Shown here in pieces: positions 49,250-57,560 of a stretch of DNA of 64,000 nt (within the stretch, counting starts at the first letter, position 1; each line of letters opens with the position of its first letter). The DNA lies in assembly GCF_963678635.1 (NCBI RefSeq), contig NC_087062.1, positions 34,810,052-34,874,051 on the forward strand, read 5' to 3'. The stretch is from Symsagittifera roscoffensis. Taxonomy: Eukaryota > Xenacoelomorpha > Acoela > Convolutidae. The notes beneath the pieces were generated by a model. That model was not told where the DNA came from. It saw only the letters and a program-made list of their open reading frames with translations, and made no database searches. A program made the translations under genes and the position numbers.

Positions 49250-49879
49250 TTAGCATATGCTCAGATAGTATTTTTTATGTAAGTAAACCTCTATGTCAGT
49301 CTCTGAAAATATCACATGCACAAGAGCGTACAACTCTCTCGGGTGTAGCTTCCCTCTATTGGGATCATAAACTGGCAACGAGAGAGAGGTCACACCTCTC
49401 TCAACCAGGAAATCCCTAAGTCGAGTCAAGGCCAATACCAAGCTCTCCGGATTCACGTGTTGCCTATCAGTAGCTTTCGTAACCAAAAAACACAAATATT
49501 TCCCTGGTATCTGTGATGCAACAGGGGGCAACGCTATCATTCCTCCTACACCCGGCCTCTGTTTCCACAAAAACTCGATATTCTTGTACTCTCTTTTGAA
49601 GTCGGCCGCTAGTGCTGTTTTGAAGCTTACGTCCGCCGTTATCGCTATGGCGCACGTGCGTTCCGTGAGTATGAAATCGCTGTCCGTTATAACGATATTG
49701 TTCGAATAGTGGTTCGGTAGATCAAAATACGATTCAAAGATTCGTCCAAAAGGTGGTTTCTTAGCATTCTCGCCCTCTGTCTCTAGTTCTCCGGTTTCCC
49801 TTGCCGATTTCAATTTTTTTATTATGAGATTTTCGGTGTGGGTGAGTCCTACCCCCACTCCCCGGACAAAAATATCCAT
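49250..49879 (-). CDS. ORF3, macro-domain protein
   Basis: 209 residues from an ATG 27 bases after the Gag-Pol stop and in a different frame. Residues about 68-201 look like a macro domain of the TARG1/OARD1 type, which binds ADP-ribose and can remove it from proteins. The supporting order of motifs is the AITADVSFKTALAADFK segment (in place of the HCxSxDxxMGAGIAxxFKxxF segment), GKYLCFLVTK with Lys135 in the position of the TARG1 catalytic Lys, the amphipathic ESLVLALTRLRDFLVERGV helix, SLSLPVYDP and a closing DIEVYLH strand. The glycine-rich loop is changed, and the Asp of the family's LDRLQW motif appears to be replaced by Gly, so binding may persist without normal catalysis. A broken homologue is at 37258-37879. 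The first ~65 residues are unassigned. Confidence 0.78.
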   Translation of the reverse strand: MDIFVRGVGVGLTHTENLIIKKLKSARETGELETEGENAKKPPFGRIFESYFDLPNHYSNNIVITDSDFILTERTCAIAITADVSFKTALAADFKREYKNIEFLWKQRPGVGGMIALPPVASQIPGKYLCFLVTKATDRQHVNPESLVLALTRLRDFLVERGVTSLSLPVYDPNRGKLHPRELYALVHVIFSETDIEVYLHKKYYLSIC

Positions 49880-49895
49880 CGACGTCCCCGTCGAT
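49857..49895 (-). promoter_or_regulatory. Hairpin and PPT-like block at ORF3 start
   Basis: On the plus strand ACTCCCCGGACA is followed by a hairpin with stem ATCGAC/GTCGAT (7 bp if the next G-C pair is counted) and loop GTCCCC. The ORF3 ATG lies at its edge. The block nearly repeats the polypurine-tract block at 39191-39232 and is conserved in the old remnant at 37857-37895. It could be a central polypurine tract, a translation signal, or both. Confidence 0.6.
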
Positions 49896-49905
49896 CGCCC
49901 AAAGT

Positions 49906-52900
49906 CTAGGAGACCGAGGTTGGATTGTGGAACACGTAGAGGACCATCTGGGGCGACCCAGTTGGACTCGGTATTATATGACTGATGTATTTGACGCCGT
50001 CTCTATCGACGTCCTGAATCGTCAGGATCGTCTCTTTTGGATCTGTCGGCAGATCTTGGAGCCATTCGAGCACGCGCAAGTTTGTTAGTTCTTGCTCATG
50101 AGTCTGTTCCGCTTCTGGTTCGAACTCCACTTCCGGTTCTGATCGATCGTCGATCCAATCTTGATCCATATCGTTCACAAGGTCGATTTCTTCTAGCATC
50201 GCTACTTCGTCCAGCCCCACCAGCGAGTCTATGACATCACTCACTACTATCCGATCTACAACGAAGTCCTCGCCATACGGATTGTATTTCTTCTGGTTTT
50301 TTCCTTTCTTGCTTTGGCGTGTTTCCATGGTGAGAGGAAAGTCAGGCTGTATTCCTTTGTCAATTTCGGTTTGTTCCGGGCAATCCCAGTTTTCTTCGGC
50401 ATAGGGTAGAGTTTCATCGTCCACCTCTACTCGCTCAGTCAACTCGAGATCCAGTGGTAGATCGCAATCGTCCACCACCTCGTTCCCGTCGTTCTTGTCG
50501 CGAGTACCCCTCTCATTCACTTCACAAGCAGGATCCACAATTAAATAGTCTCCCTCTTGCATGTCCGCTGGGATGCACCAATCCTCTGACGAGGCATTGT
50601 GCGGTTTAATATTCTCGTAATGAGCCGCTCTTCCAGTGCTCAGCCGATAAAAACGACCTCCTTGATGCACCTCTGTTATCTGAAATGGACCACGCCATTT
50701 CTTTAATAGTTTCTTGGTTCCTTTTGGTGGAACCACTTCCTGGAACACCCAGACGTAATCGCCAACTGAGTAGGCTTTTGCATCGGCTGTTCTTTTATCA
50801 AACCTCCTTTTTTGTCTAATTTGCACCTGTTGCGTATTCCTCCTGCATAAGTCATTAAGGTCCTGCTGTCTTCTAATAACGTCCCGCACGTACGTTTGCG
50901 GTGCTGTCCTCTTCCCTTCATATTCAGGGTAGAAGAACGTTAATGGGAGTGCTTTTTCGTGACCCGTCAGCATCATATGTGGGCTTATTCCCGTGGTGGA
51001 ATGCTCCGTGCTGTTGTAAGCACCCATCACTTGCGGCAAGTGCTTGTCCCAGTCATCCATATAGCGTGAGCAGTAGACTCTCAACATGGATACCAGTGTG
51101 CGATTCTGCCTCTCGACTAGGCCATTCGTTTGCGGGTGATAAGTGGTCGAGTGGGCCTGCGCTACCTGCGACCTTTTCATTAACTCTTTGGTGAGATCAC
51201 CTACGAATGCTTTGCCATTGTCCGATTGGAACGTGATGGGGCAGCCATGCCTTGCTATCCACACGTTTATCAAATGATCGCATGTTTCTTCTGCCGATGC
51301 TGTCATGCAGGGTGCTGCCTCCGCATACTTTGTAAAATGGTCGATCATTACCAGCACCTGATTATAGCCCGTTGCTGTCATGCAGATTTTCTGATGATCA
51401 ATTTGCACCACTTCGTTGAAACCTGACGATTCTTTTGACTGTAGGGGGAACCTTAGTTTCCTGGGATCCTTTGCCTGTTGACAAGACAGGCATGCGGCTA
51501 TCCATTTCTCACAAGCCTTCTTCAATCCCGGCCATTCGAATCGTTTTTGTATCCTGTTATACACTTTGTCCACGCCTTGATGTCCCATCTGATCATGTGA
51601 GCGAAAGAGCAATTCAGTCTGGTACAACTGTGGTAACACTATTGAATTGTATTTATAAAGGACCTTGTCCTCCTCCTTGCGCTTACAGGCTACGATTCCG
51701 TCCTTATTCAGGTACAACAAGTCTTTCCTCTTCAGGTAAAATTGCTTCAGGATTTTGTAGCTGTCTTCTTCCAAGTCTCCCTTGTCAGGTGCTCCATTCT
51801 CGATCCATCTTTTCAGACTGCTCGTCATTCTATCATTTCGTTGAGCCCTCAGGAGATCCGACAGCCTGTACCTGGCTTTCAAATACGTCTTCACCACGTT
51901 CATTTGCCCACTCATTATCTCCGGAGCATGAGCATCGTCCATCAACTTGACACACCATATCTTTTTGAAAGGCGTCGCTTCTTGCACAGATGGTTCCAGA
52001 TTGGTACGGACGACCGTACCATGTGGCAGCAATCTGGTTGGGCGTTTTGAAACTGCTATCAGCTCGAGCTCGTCCGCGGCATTGTCTATCACAGTGCCCT
52101 CTTCATCTGAGGTGTATCTGTCCCTGTCTGGATCCTGATGTGTTTCTCGGTCCAGCCCACGCTGCTTCCAGTCTACCAACAAGGAGTGGATTGCGATCTC
52201 TGACACATCGGAATTGGAAGTTGTTTCAGACGTGTTGTCCCAGGACTGGGGTCCCGAGTCAACACTTGAGTCAACTGATTCTCCAACATCATATCCCAAG
52301 TTGTCTGAGATGTTTCTCGACTCCCCGGACAAAACTCTGTCCATTGGTCGCTTTGAACCCGACTCCCCGGACAGAATTCTGCCCCTAGGTGGTCTAGTCA
52401 ACCTCTCCCCGGACAAGTTGTCCCGCACGGGCTCACAGGTGTCTGACTCCTCAGACAAGTCGTCCTTGACTGGCTCGAAGGTGTCAGACTCCCGGGACAT
52501 TGTCTCGTCCACGGACGAGCAATCTGGGCTTGGCTCGTATTCCTCCTTTGCATCCGTGAAGTGCACTCTCCTCGTGAAGCTAGCTTTCGACCTGATCCTG
52601 ACTTCCTCAGTAGCTTGGTTTTGATTCGATGTTCCATATTCAGTGAACGAAGTTCTCAACAATACTTCTTTCGGCATCGAGGTCACCAGCTGGTTGACGA
52701 TCGACCTGCAATCCCGTTCAACGCCTCGGCTGCGAATGGACACTGGCCTCTTCTCTGTTCTCTCGGTGACAGTCAACCTCTGCATGGTCTCCATCCATTC
52801 ACGATCATGCCTATCCACTTCCCTATCCAACAAGTCACGGAGTTTTCCCATGACGTCCGGCGCCACGTTCACCGTCTTATTCAATAAAGCGATGCTGTTT

Positions 52901-55900
52901 ATACCCAGCCTGGTCAGTTCTTGCTGTACCAAGTTGGATCGGACTAGCAGGTCCAACGGAACGGGCTCGCCTCTGGCTAAAAGCTTTATCTCCGCGGCCG
53001 TCTCCACTGGAAGGTCAGGGTGTCCAGGTATAGGATGTCCTGACTTGTCTAACCACCTAGTAAGTGGCAGCTTGTCGTAGGTTTCTTTGTCCAGAAAGGA
53101 AAACCCGTCTTTGATCTCTGATTGGTTAGCCTGCTTCTCCTCGAGGCGCTCATAAAATTCTGTCTTTTTACTGAGGCTATCTGCGTTCTGGTGCTTGTCA
53201 CGGGTACGGTGCTCTATGATCATGTGGTATCCATCCAGGCGCACGATCCAACGACCAATATAGCTTTGGTCCATCGAATAGGTTTTCAGCCAGGCAAGGG
53301 CACGATTATCCACGCGTAACTTGAAGGGAGCACTCCCCAGGTAGGCCCTGTATTTCTCCACGAACGTGATCACTGCAAACATCTCCGCTTTTGGTGCGCC
53401 GTACTTCATTTCAGTATCACTCAGGACTTTACTCCCGTAGGCTATCGGACGAAGAACTGTTCTCCCGTTCCACTCCTGTTCCTGGTGAAGTATGCCCGAT
53501 ATCGCAACCACTGATGCATCCGTGTCCAGCACGAGCATTCCCTTCTCCGTTGGCATGCCGAGGACCGGTGCCTCGCAAAGTTCACGTTTGATGTTTTCAA
53601 ATGAGACTTGTGCCTCATCAGTCCAGGTGAACTTTTTGCCCTTGTTTCTCATTAACCTCTGCATGGGGTATATTTTGTCAGCATACCCCTTGATGAACTC
53701 CCGATAATAATTTGCGAATCCAAGAAAACTCATCAGCTGTGTATCTGTTTTAGGTGCCTTCCAGGTCAGCACCGCTTCAACCGCTTCGGGATCTGGTCTC
53801 ACTCCATGTTTGTCAACCAGGCGGCCCAGATACTTTATGGAATCCCTGAGGATTTCACACTTAGAGGGTTTGCATTTCAGACCCGCCTGCTTCATGCAAG
53901 AAAACACCTCCTCCAACCTCTCTATGTGGTCTTCTAAGGTTGGTGTTGCAATCACGACATCATCGACATAACACATAATGAGATTCCCGTATTTCTTAGT
54001 GACGGTCGTGAGTGCCTGGGCCATCAGTCGCTGGAATGTGGCCGTCGCGTTGCACAATCCGAATGGCATCCTCTTCCACTGGAACAGTCCCAGCTCACAC
54101 GCGAAACCTGTTTTCTCTCGATCTTGCTTTCTGAGTGGCACTTGCCAGAATGCGGAGCCCAAATCCAACGTCGTGAAGAACTTAGCATCTCCCAGCTTGG
54201 ATAGGCTCTCATCGATGCGGGGAATCGGGTATGCGTCCTTTACAGTCACTGCGTTCAGATAACGGAAATCACAACAAAATCTGAGTTGTCCCCCTTTCTT
54301 TTTCGCCATGACCACGCCACAAGCCCATGGGGACTTCGACGGCTCAATCATGTCGTACTCCATTAACATTTCAATTTCCTTCCTACACGCTTCTGACTTA
54401 TTTGGGGTCATTCTTCTCGCCCCTTCCCTATGAGGTACCGAGCCCTCTTCTATCTCAATCTCGTGCTCTACAAAATTGCAACAACCTATATCGACCTTAT
54501 GCTTTGAAAAAACGTCTGCGTTCCGATCTAGCACCGCCCTGAGCGAATCTAGTTCCTTGTCAGATATCTTACCCTTCAGATGTTCTATCTCAGGTAGGAC
54601 AGGCCTATTCGCTGCTAACTCTGCTTCCGTCGGCCTCTCAGGAAAGTTGGAACAACTAGACAGCCCATCATCTGTTTCCGACTTCATTGAAAACAATTTC
54701 CTAGAAGATTTCAATTCAATTACTCTTTTCATTATACATTCTTGGTTCGCATGTAATGGACATTTAGTTACGTCAAACTTCTTCAAGTTCTCCACACTCA
54801 GAAAGTCTGTGTTCAGAGGCAAAGCGTAGCCAAGTTTCTTTCCCCTCTGTATTGTCACTGTTGTTGCTTCTGTGTTCAATAACACACTCACACACAGTCC
54901 GCTCTGAGTGAGTGAGAAGCTTCTTCCTAAAATAGCCGAGCTTTTACTGTTTGGATTTGGTACCAGACACACCTGTCTGTCATTGCTGAGTTCATTCAAG
55001 TTCCTCATCCTAAACGTCGCTACTACGGCTTGGTTCGGTTTTAATCTAACTTTTCGATCCAGAAAAATCGGCACCTTGGCCTGATTAATTAAGATCTTAT
55101 TAAGGGGTCTTTTCTCATACTTTCTTTCAGGATCCTTGATCCTAATCAATCCGTCATTGAGATCAATCGTGACGTCAAAGTTGCGAACGAAATCCCTTCC
55201 TAGGATGAACTGGTCGGATTCATCCAAATTCTCTACTACTAGGAAGCTCATCCAAAGATGTCTTCCTCCAAGCTGCAGTGAGATGATCGGGGTTCGTCCG
55301 GCGACATAGATCGCTCCCTGATTGGCAGCTGCCAACCTGATGTTTGTCGGTATGAGATCCGATCTTTCGAAACCCATGTCGGTCCAAGTTTTGACTGGCA
55401 TGACACTAACCACTGCTCCCGTGTCTAGCAGCCCCTTTACTGAAAGTTGTCTGCCTTGCACGTCCAGAACGTGTGCGGCCAGATCGGCCTCGCAACCAAT
55501 ATGCACCGCATCTTGTTCGAGCATCGCGTTGTGTCCGATTCGTCTGACCTTCAGCTCCTCTTGACCAATGTATATCCGGCCAACCTGATCGTTCGCATCA
55601 GTTATGTGAGCTTTCGTGTAGATATTGATGCCATCCACATTCATCAGAATCGGGTAAGGGCCATAGACATCGATATAATGTCCGTCCACTTTCATCAGCC
55701 TCGGACCTCCCGTTGTGAGCAGCGCTCGCACTGCCCTGGAGTCCAGTTTGGGATCCTTCTCCTTCAGGTAGTCGGCATAGATGTCCAGGTGGATTAGTGT
55801 AATCTCGGATGGTTCACTCAAGTTCTTGACCACCTGGTGCCCTGCGACTGAGATGATGGACATTATTTTGGTCCCCGCCTTCGTCATGCCGAAAGTCTTG

Positions 55901-57528
55901 CCAGATATAACGTTCAGTTTTAGTCCCTGTTTCTTGGGCTCCTCTTTGTCTTCTACTTTTGTCGCTTTACCGAGGACATTAAGACTCTCCCGAAGATCTG
56001 TGCTTTCCAGCTCCGACCTTACCCATTGCTCCACTTCTTTCGTGGCAAGGTCCTGTTTGACATTCTGCAGCGCTGTCCTTGCCGCCAGGCCGTAATCCAC
56101 CTTGAGTGGACTAGACGACTCTGCTAAGAGGTTCGAGGCTACCACCTCGTCAGGCCATGTCTTAACCTTTTTGGTCGCAAAGGTGCTCGGTGTCGTTTCC
56201 TTTCTCCGAGATTCAGCCTCGTTCATCAGACGTGCTCGACTGGCCTTGACACCCGAAAGCGCCTCTTCGTGGCGGGGATGTTTCGCGTCCGCTACTGCGT
56301 CCCAAAATTGAGTACAATCCGACTTGAAGTGTCCCTCCAAATTACAGAAGAAACACCTCGGACCATATTTCATGATGAGCCCCCTGACGTACTCCTCATG
56401 ATCCTCGTCGGTCGCGTCGGCGTCCTCAAGAAAGTGGCCTATGGCCTTCATATTCTGTTTGTATGCAGAACACGCAGAAACGTGATGGTCCGTCGAACCA
56501 CAATTCGCGCACGACCTTCTCTTGTCCATGTCATCGCGACGTTTGTACCAACTGGAATTCGCACCAGTGTTTGTCCCGCTATAGTTGCCATAATTGCTGT
56601 AACGGTTTTGCGCCCTCGGTTTTATGAGTAAATATTCGCGTGACTTCATACGCAAGTCGTCGGGCGTGGGTACCTGGTCAAGCGACAGGGTGAAGTGAGT
56701 GGCCAACATCGTCTTCAGCTCCTCACTCCTTACTCCATCCATAAACTTCGAAGCAATCGCCAAGTTTCGCTCGGATATTCTCTCATCCGGGTTGCTTCTC
56801 CTCCTGAGCAATTCAAGGTCGTCCAAGAATTTATCTATTGATTCTTCATCTCTCTGACGCCTCTTCTCGAACTTCACCATGGCCTGGTGCCCTTGTACTC
56901 CAGAGCCGAAACGATTCAGCAGGATGTCGAATATCTTGCGAGCGCTGTCTCTCTCATTGGCTCTTTTCGCCATTACACAATTTAATGCAGTACCCTCCAG
57001 GTTGCTCGTCAGCGCGCTGCACTCTTGTTTCTTGGAGAGATTCTCTTCCTCAAAGTGTAACTTCATCACCTCTATCCAAGTATCAATGCAGCCGTCTGAC
57101 TCGTCTTTATATGACTTCGGCTTTTTCAGTGTTCTTCTTGACCTCTCTCCTCTCTCGGTTGACTTCGAGAGCTTGGTGATGAATGTTTCAAGAGATCTGT
57201 TCAGAGGCTCAAACATCGAGGCATACATCGTTGTGTCTTGCGAGACTGTAGTCAGATCTGGTACTGAACTGACTTGTGGCACGGTTGGCAATCTTGTCTC
57301 CGGGGTGGCATCTGCCTCCGGCGGTACTGGATTCGTCCAGCCAGGCCTCTGCGGGGCTGCCCTTGGCCGCTCCTTGTTTCTATGTTCGTAGTTCGTTCTC
57401 GAGCCCTGCTGGGCTCTGGCACTGTTGCCCGTACCATCTCCAACATTCGCATGGCTTGAGCGCTCCCTTGAGTTGGAATGCTCCTGCCAACTACTCCCAT
57501 TCAGGATCGCGTCAAGCTTCCGCATCAT
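49906..57528 (-). CDS. gag-pol: Gag-Pol polyprotein, Ty3/gypsy type
   Basis: The frame is open from the ORF1 stop; the first in-frame ATG is 57528. Numbering 2541 residues from the TTG at 57531: gag at about 110-310; zinc knuckles at 341-354 (CANCGSTDHHVSAC) and 393-406 (CFFCNLEGHFKSDC); aspartic protease with DTG at 703-705; RT at about 1045-1245 with TLDLGSAFWQ and YVDD at 1188-1191; RNase H at 1335-1455 with Asp1338, Glu1383, Asp1408 and Asp1451; integrase with His1979, His1984, Cys2014, Cys2017 and the D,D35E triad Asp2045, Asp2104 and Glu2140; then a GPF-type module near 2280. All catalytic residues are present. Two oddities are a ~500-residue spacer between RNase H and integrase with five 14-residue repeats, and an acidic ~230-residue tail. 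The length is roughly twice that of ordinary gypsy Pol. Confidence 0.96.
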   Translation of the reverse strand: MMRKLDAILNGSSWQEHSNSRERSSHANVGDGTGNSARAQQGSRTNYEHRNKERPRAAPQRPGWTNPVPPEADATPETRLPTVPQVSSVPDLTTVSQDTTMYASMFEPLNRSLETFITKLSKSTERGERSRRTLKKPKSYKDESDGCIDTWIEVMKLHFEEENLSKKQECSALTSNLEGTALNCVMAKRANERDSARKIFDILLNRFGSGVQGHQAMVKFEKRRQRDEESIDKFLDDLELLRRRSNPDERISERNLAIASKFMDGVRSEELKTMLATHFTLSLDQVPTPDDLRMKSREYLLIKPRAQNRYSNYGNYSGTNTGANSSWYKRRDDMDKRRSCANCGSTDHHVSACSAYKQNMKAIGHFLEDADATDEDHEEYVRGLIMKYGPRCFFCNLEGHFKSDCTQFWDAVADAKHPRHEEALSGVKASRARLMNEAESRRKETTPSTFATKKVKTWPDEVVASNLLAESSSPLKVDYGLAARTALQNVKQDLATKEVEQWVRSELESTDLRESLNVLGKATKVEDKEEPKKQGLKLNVISGKTFGMTKAGTKIMSIISVAGHQVVKNLSEPSEITLIHLDIYADYLKEKDPKLDSRAVRALLTTGGPRLMKVDGHYIDVYGPYPILMNVDGINIYTKAHITDANDQVGRIYIGQEELKVRRIGHNAMLEQDAVHIGCEADLAAHVLDVQGRQLSVKGLLDTGAVVSVMPVKTWTDMGFERSDLIPTNIRLAAANQGAIYVAGRTPIISLQLGGRHLWMSFLVVENLDESDQFILGRDFVRNFDVTIDLNDGLIRIKDPERKYEKRPLNKILINQAKVPIFLDRKVRLKPNQAVVATFRMRNLNELSNDRQVCLVPNPNSKSSAILGRSFSLTQSGLCVSVLLNTEATTVTIQRGKKLGYALPLNTDFLSVENLKKFDVTKCPLHANQECIMKRVIELKSSRKLFSMKSETDDGLSSCSNFPERPTEAELAANRPVLPEIEHLKGKISDKELDSLRAVLDRNADVFSKHKVDIGCCNFVEHEIEIEEGSVPHREGARRMTPNKSEACRKEIEMLMEYDMIEPSKSPWACGVVMAKKKGGQLRFCCDFRYLNAVTVKDAYPIPRIDESLSKLGDAKFFTTLDLGSAFWQVPLRKQDREKTGFACELGLFQWKRMPFGLCNATATFQRLMAQALTTVTKKYGNLIMCYVDDVVIATPTLEDHIERLEEVFSCMKQAGLKCKPSKCEILRDSIKYLGRLVDKHGVRPDPEAVEAVLTWKAPKTDTQLMSFLGFANYYREFIKGYADKIYPMQRLMRNKGKKFTWTDEAQVSFENIKRELCEAPVLGMPTEKGMLVLDTDASVVAISGILHQEQEWNGRTVLRPIAYGSKVLSDTEMKYGAPKAEMFAVITFVEKYRAYLGSAPFKLRVDNRALAWLKTYSMDQSYIGRWIVRLDGYHMIIEHRTRDKHQNADSLSKKTEFYERLEEKQANQSEIKDGFSFLDKETYDKLPLTRWLDKSGHPIPGHPDLPVETAAEIKLLARGEPVPLDLLVRSNLVQQELTRLGINSIALLNKTVNVAPDVMGKLRDLLDREVDRHDREWMETMQRLTVTERTEKRPVSIRSRGVERDCRSIVNQLVTSMPKEVLLRTSFTEYGTSNQNQATEEVRIRSKASFTRRVHFTDAKEEYEPSPDCSSVDETMSRESDTFEPVKDDLSEESDTCEPVRDNLSGERLTRPPRGRILSGESGSKRPMDRVLSGESRNISDNLGYDVGESVDSSVDSGPQSWDNTSETTSNSDVSEIAIHSLLVDWKQRGLDRETHQDPDRDRYTSDEEGTVIDNAADELELIAVSKRPTRLLPHGTVVRTNLEPSVQEATPFKKIWCVKLMDDAHAPEIMSGQMNVVKTYLKARYRLSDLLRAQRNDRMTSSLKRWIENGAPDKGDLEEDSYKILKQFYLKRKDLLYLNKDGIVACKRKEEDKVLYKYNSIVLPQLYQTELLFRSHDQMGHQGVDKVYNRIQKRFEWPGLKKACEKWIAACLSCQQAKDPRKLRFPLQSKESSGFNEVVQIDHQKICMTATGYNQVLVMIDHFTKYAEAAPCMTASAEETCDHLINVWIARHGCPITFQSDNGKAFVGDLTKELMKRSQVAQAHSTTYHPQTNGLVERQNRTLVSMLRVYCSRYMDDWDKHLPQVMGAYNSTEHSTTGISPHMMLTGHEKALPLTFFYPEYEGKRTAPQTYVRDVIRRQQDLNDLCRRNTQQVQIRQKRRFDKRTADAKAYSVGDYVWVFQEVVPPKGTKKLLKKWRGPFQITEVHQGGRFYRLSTGRAAHYENIKPHNASSEDWCIPADMQEGDYLIVDPACEVNERGTRDKNDGNEVVDDCDLPLDLELTERVEVDDETLPYAEENWDCPEQTEIDKGIQPDFPLTMETRQSKKGKNQKKYNPYGEDFVVDRIVVSDVIDSLVGLDEVAMLEEIDLVNDMDQDWIDDRSEPEVEFEPEAEQTHEQELTNLRVLEWLQDLPTDPKETILTIQDVDRDGVKYISHIIPSPTGSPQMVLYVFHNPTSVS
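49944..49965. repeat. Hairpin near the Gag-Pol stop
   Basis: CCA and CTGGG pair with CCCAG and TGG around a GCGA loop, with one mismatch. A longer perfect palindrome stands at the same place in the old remnant (37944-37966). Confidence 0.55.
52303..52512 (-). repeat. Five tandem 14-codon repeats in pol
   Basis: Residues 1674-1743 are five repeats spaced exactly 14 residues, consensus VxDxLSGESxxxxP. At the DNA level several carry GTCCGGGGAG, the core also seen at the polypurine tract and the ORF3 start. Confidence 0.8.
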
Positions 57529-57560
57529 CAAGTCAGATTTGGCGTCTAACCTCTTCTACA
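57529..57560 (-). promoter_or_regulatory. ORF1/Gag-Pol in-frame UAG junction
   Basis: Only TAG at 57558-57556 separates two long frames that share phase; nine codons later comes ATGATG. No obvious strong hairpin follows. The products could be linked by readthrough or made by reinitiation at the ATG pair. Confidence 0.6.

Noticed and set aside
44686-57558. Genome-wide reassignment of UAG to a sense codon
   Set aside because: TAG also ends Gag-Pol and ORF5, where the frame closes again within about 20 codons or fewer, so UAG acts as a normal stop in at least those places.
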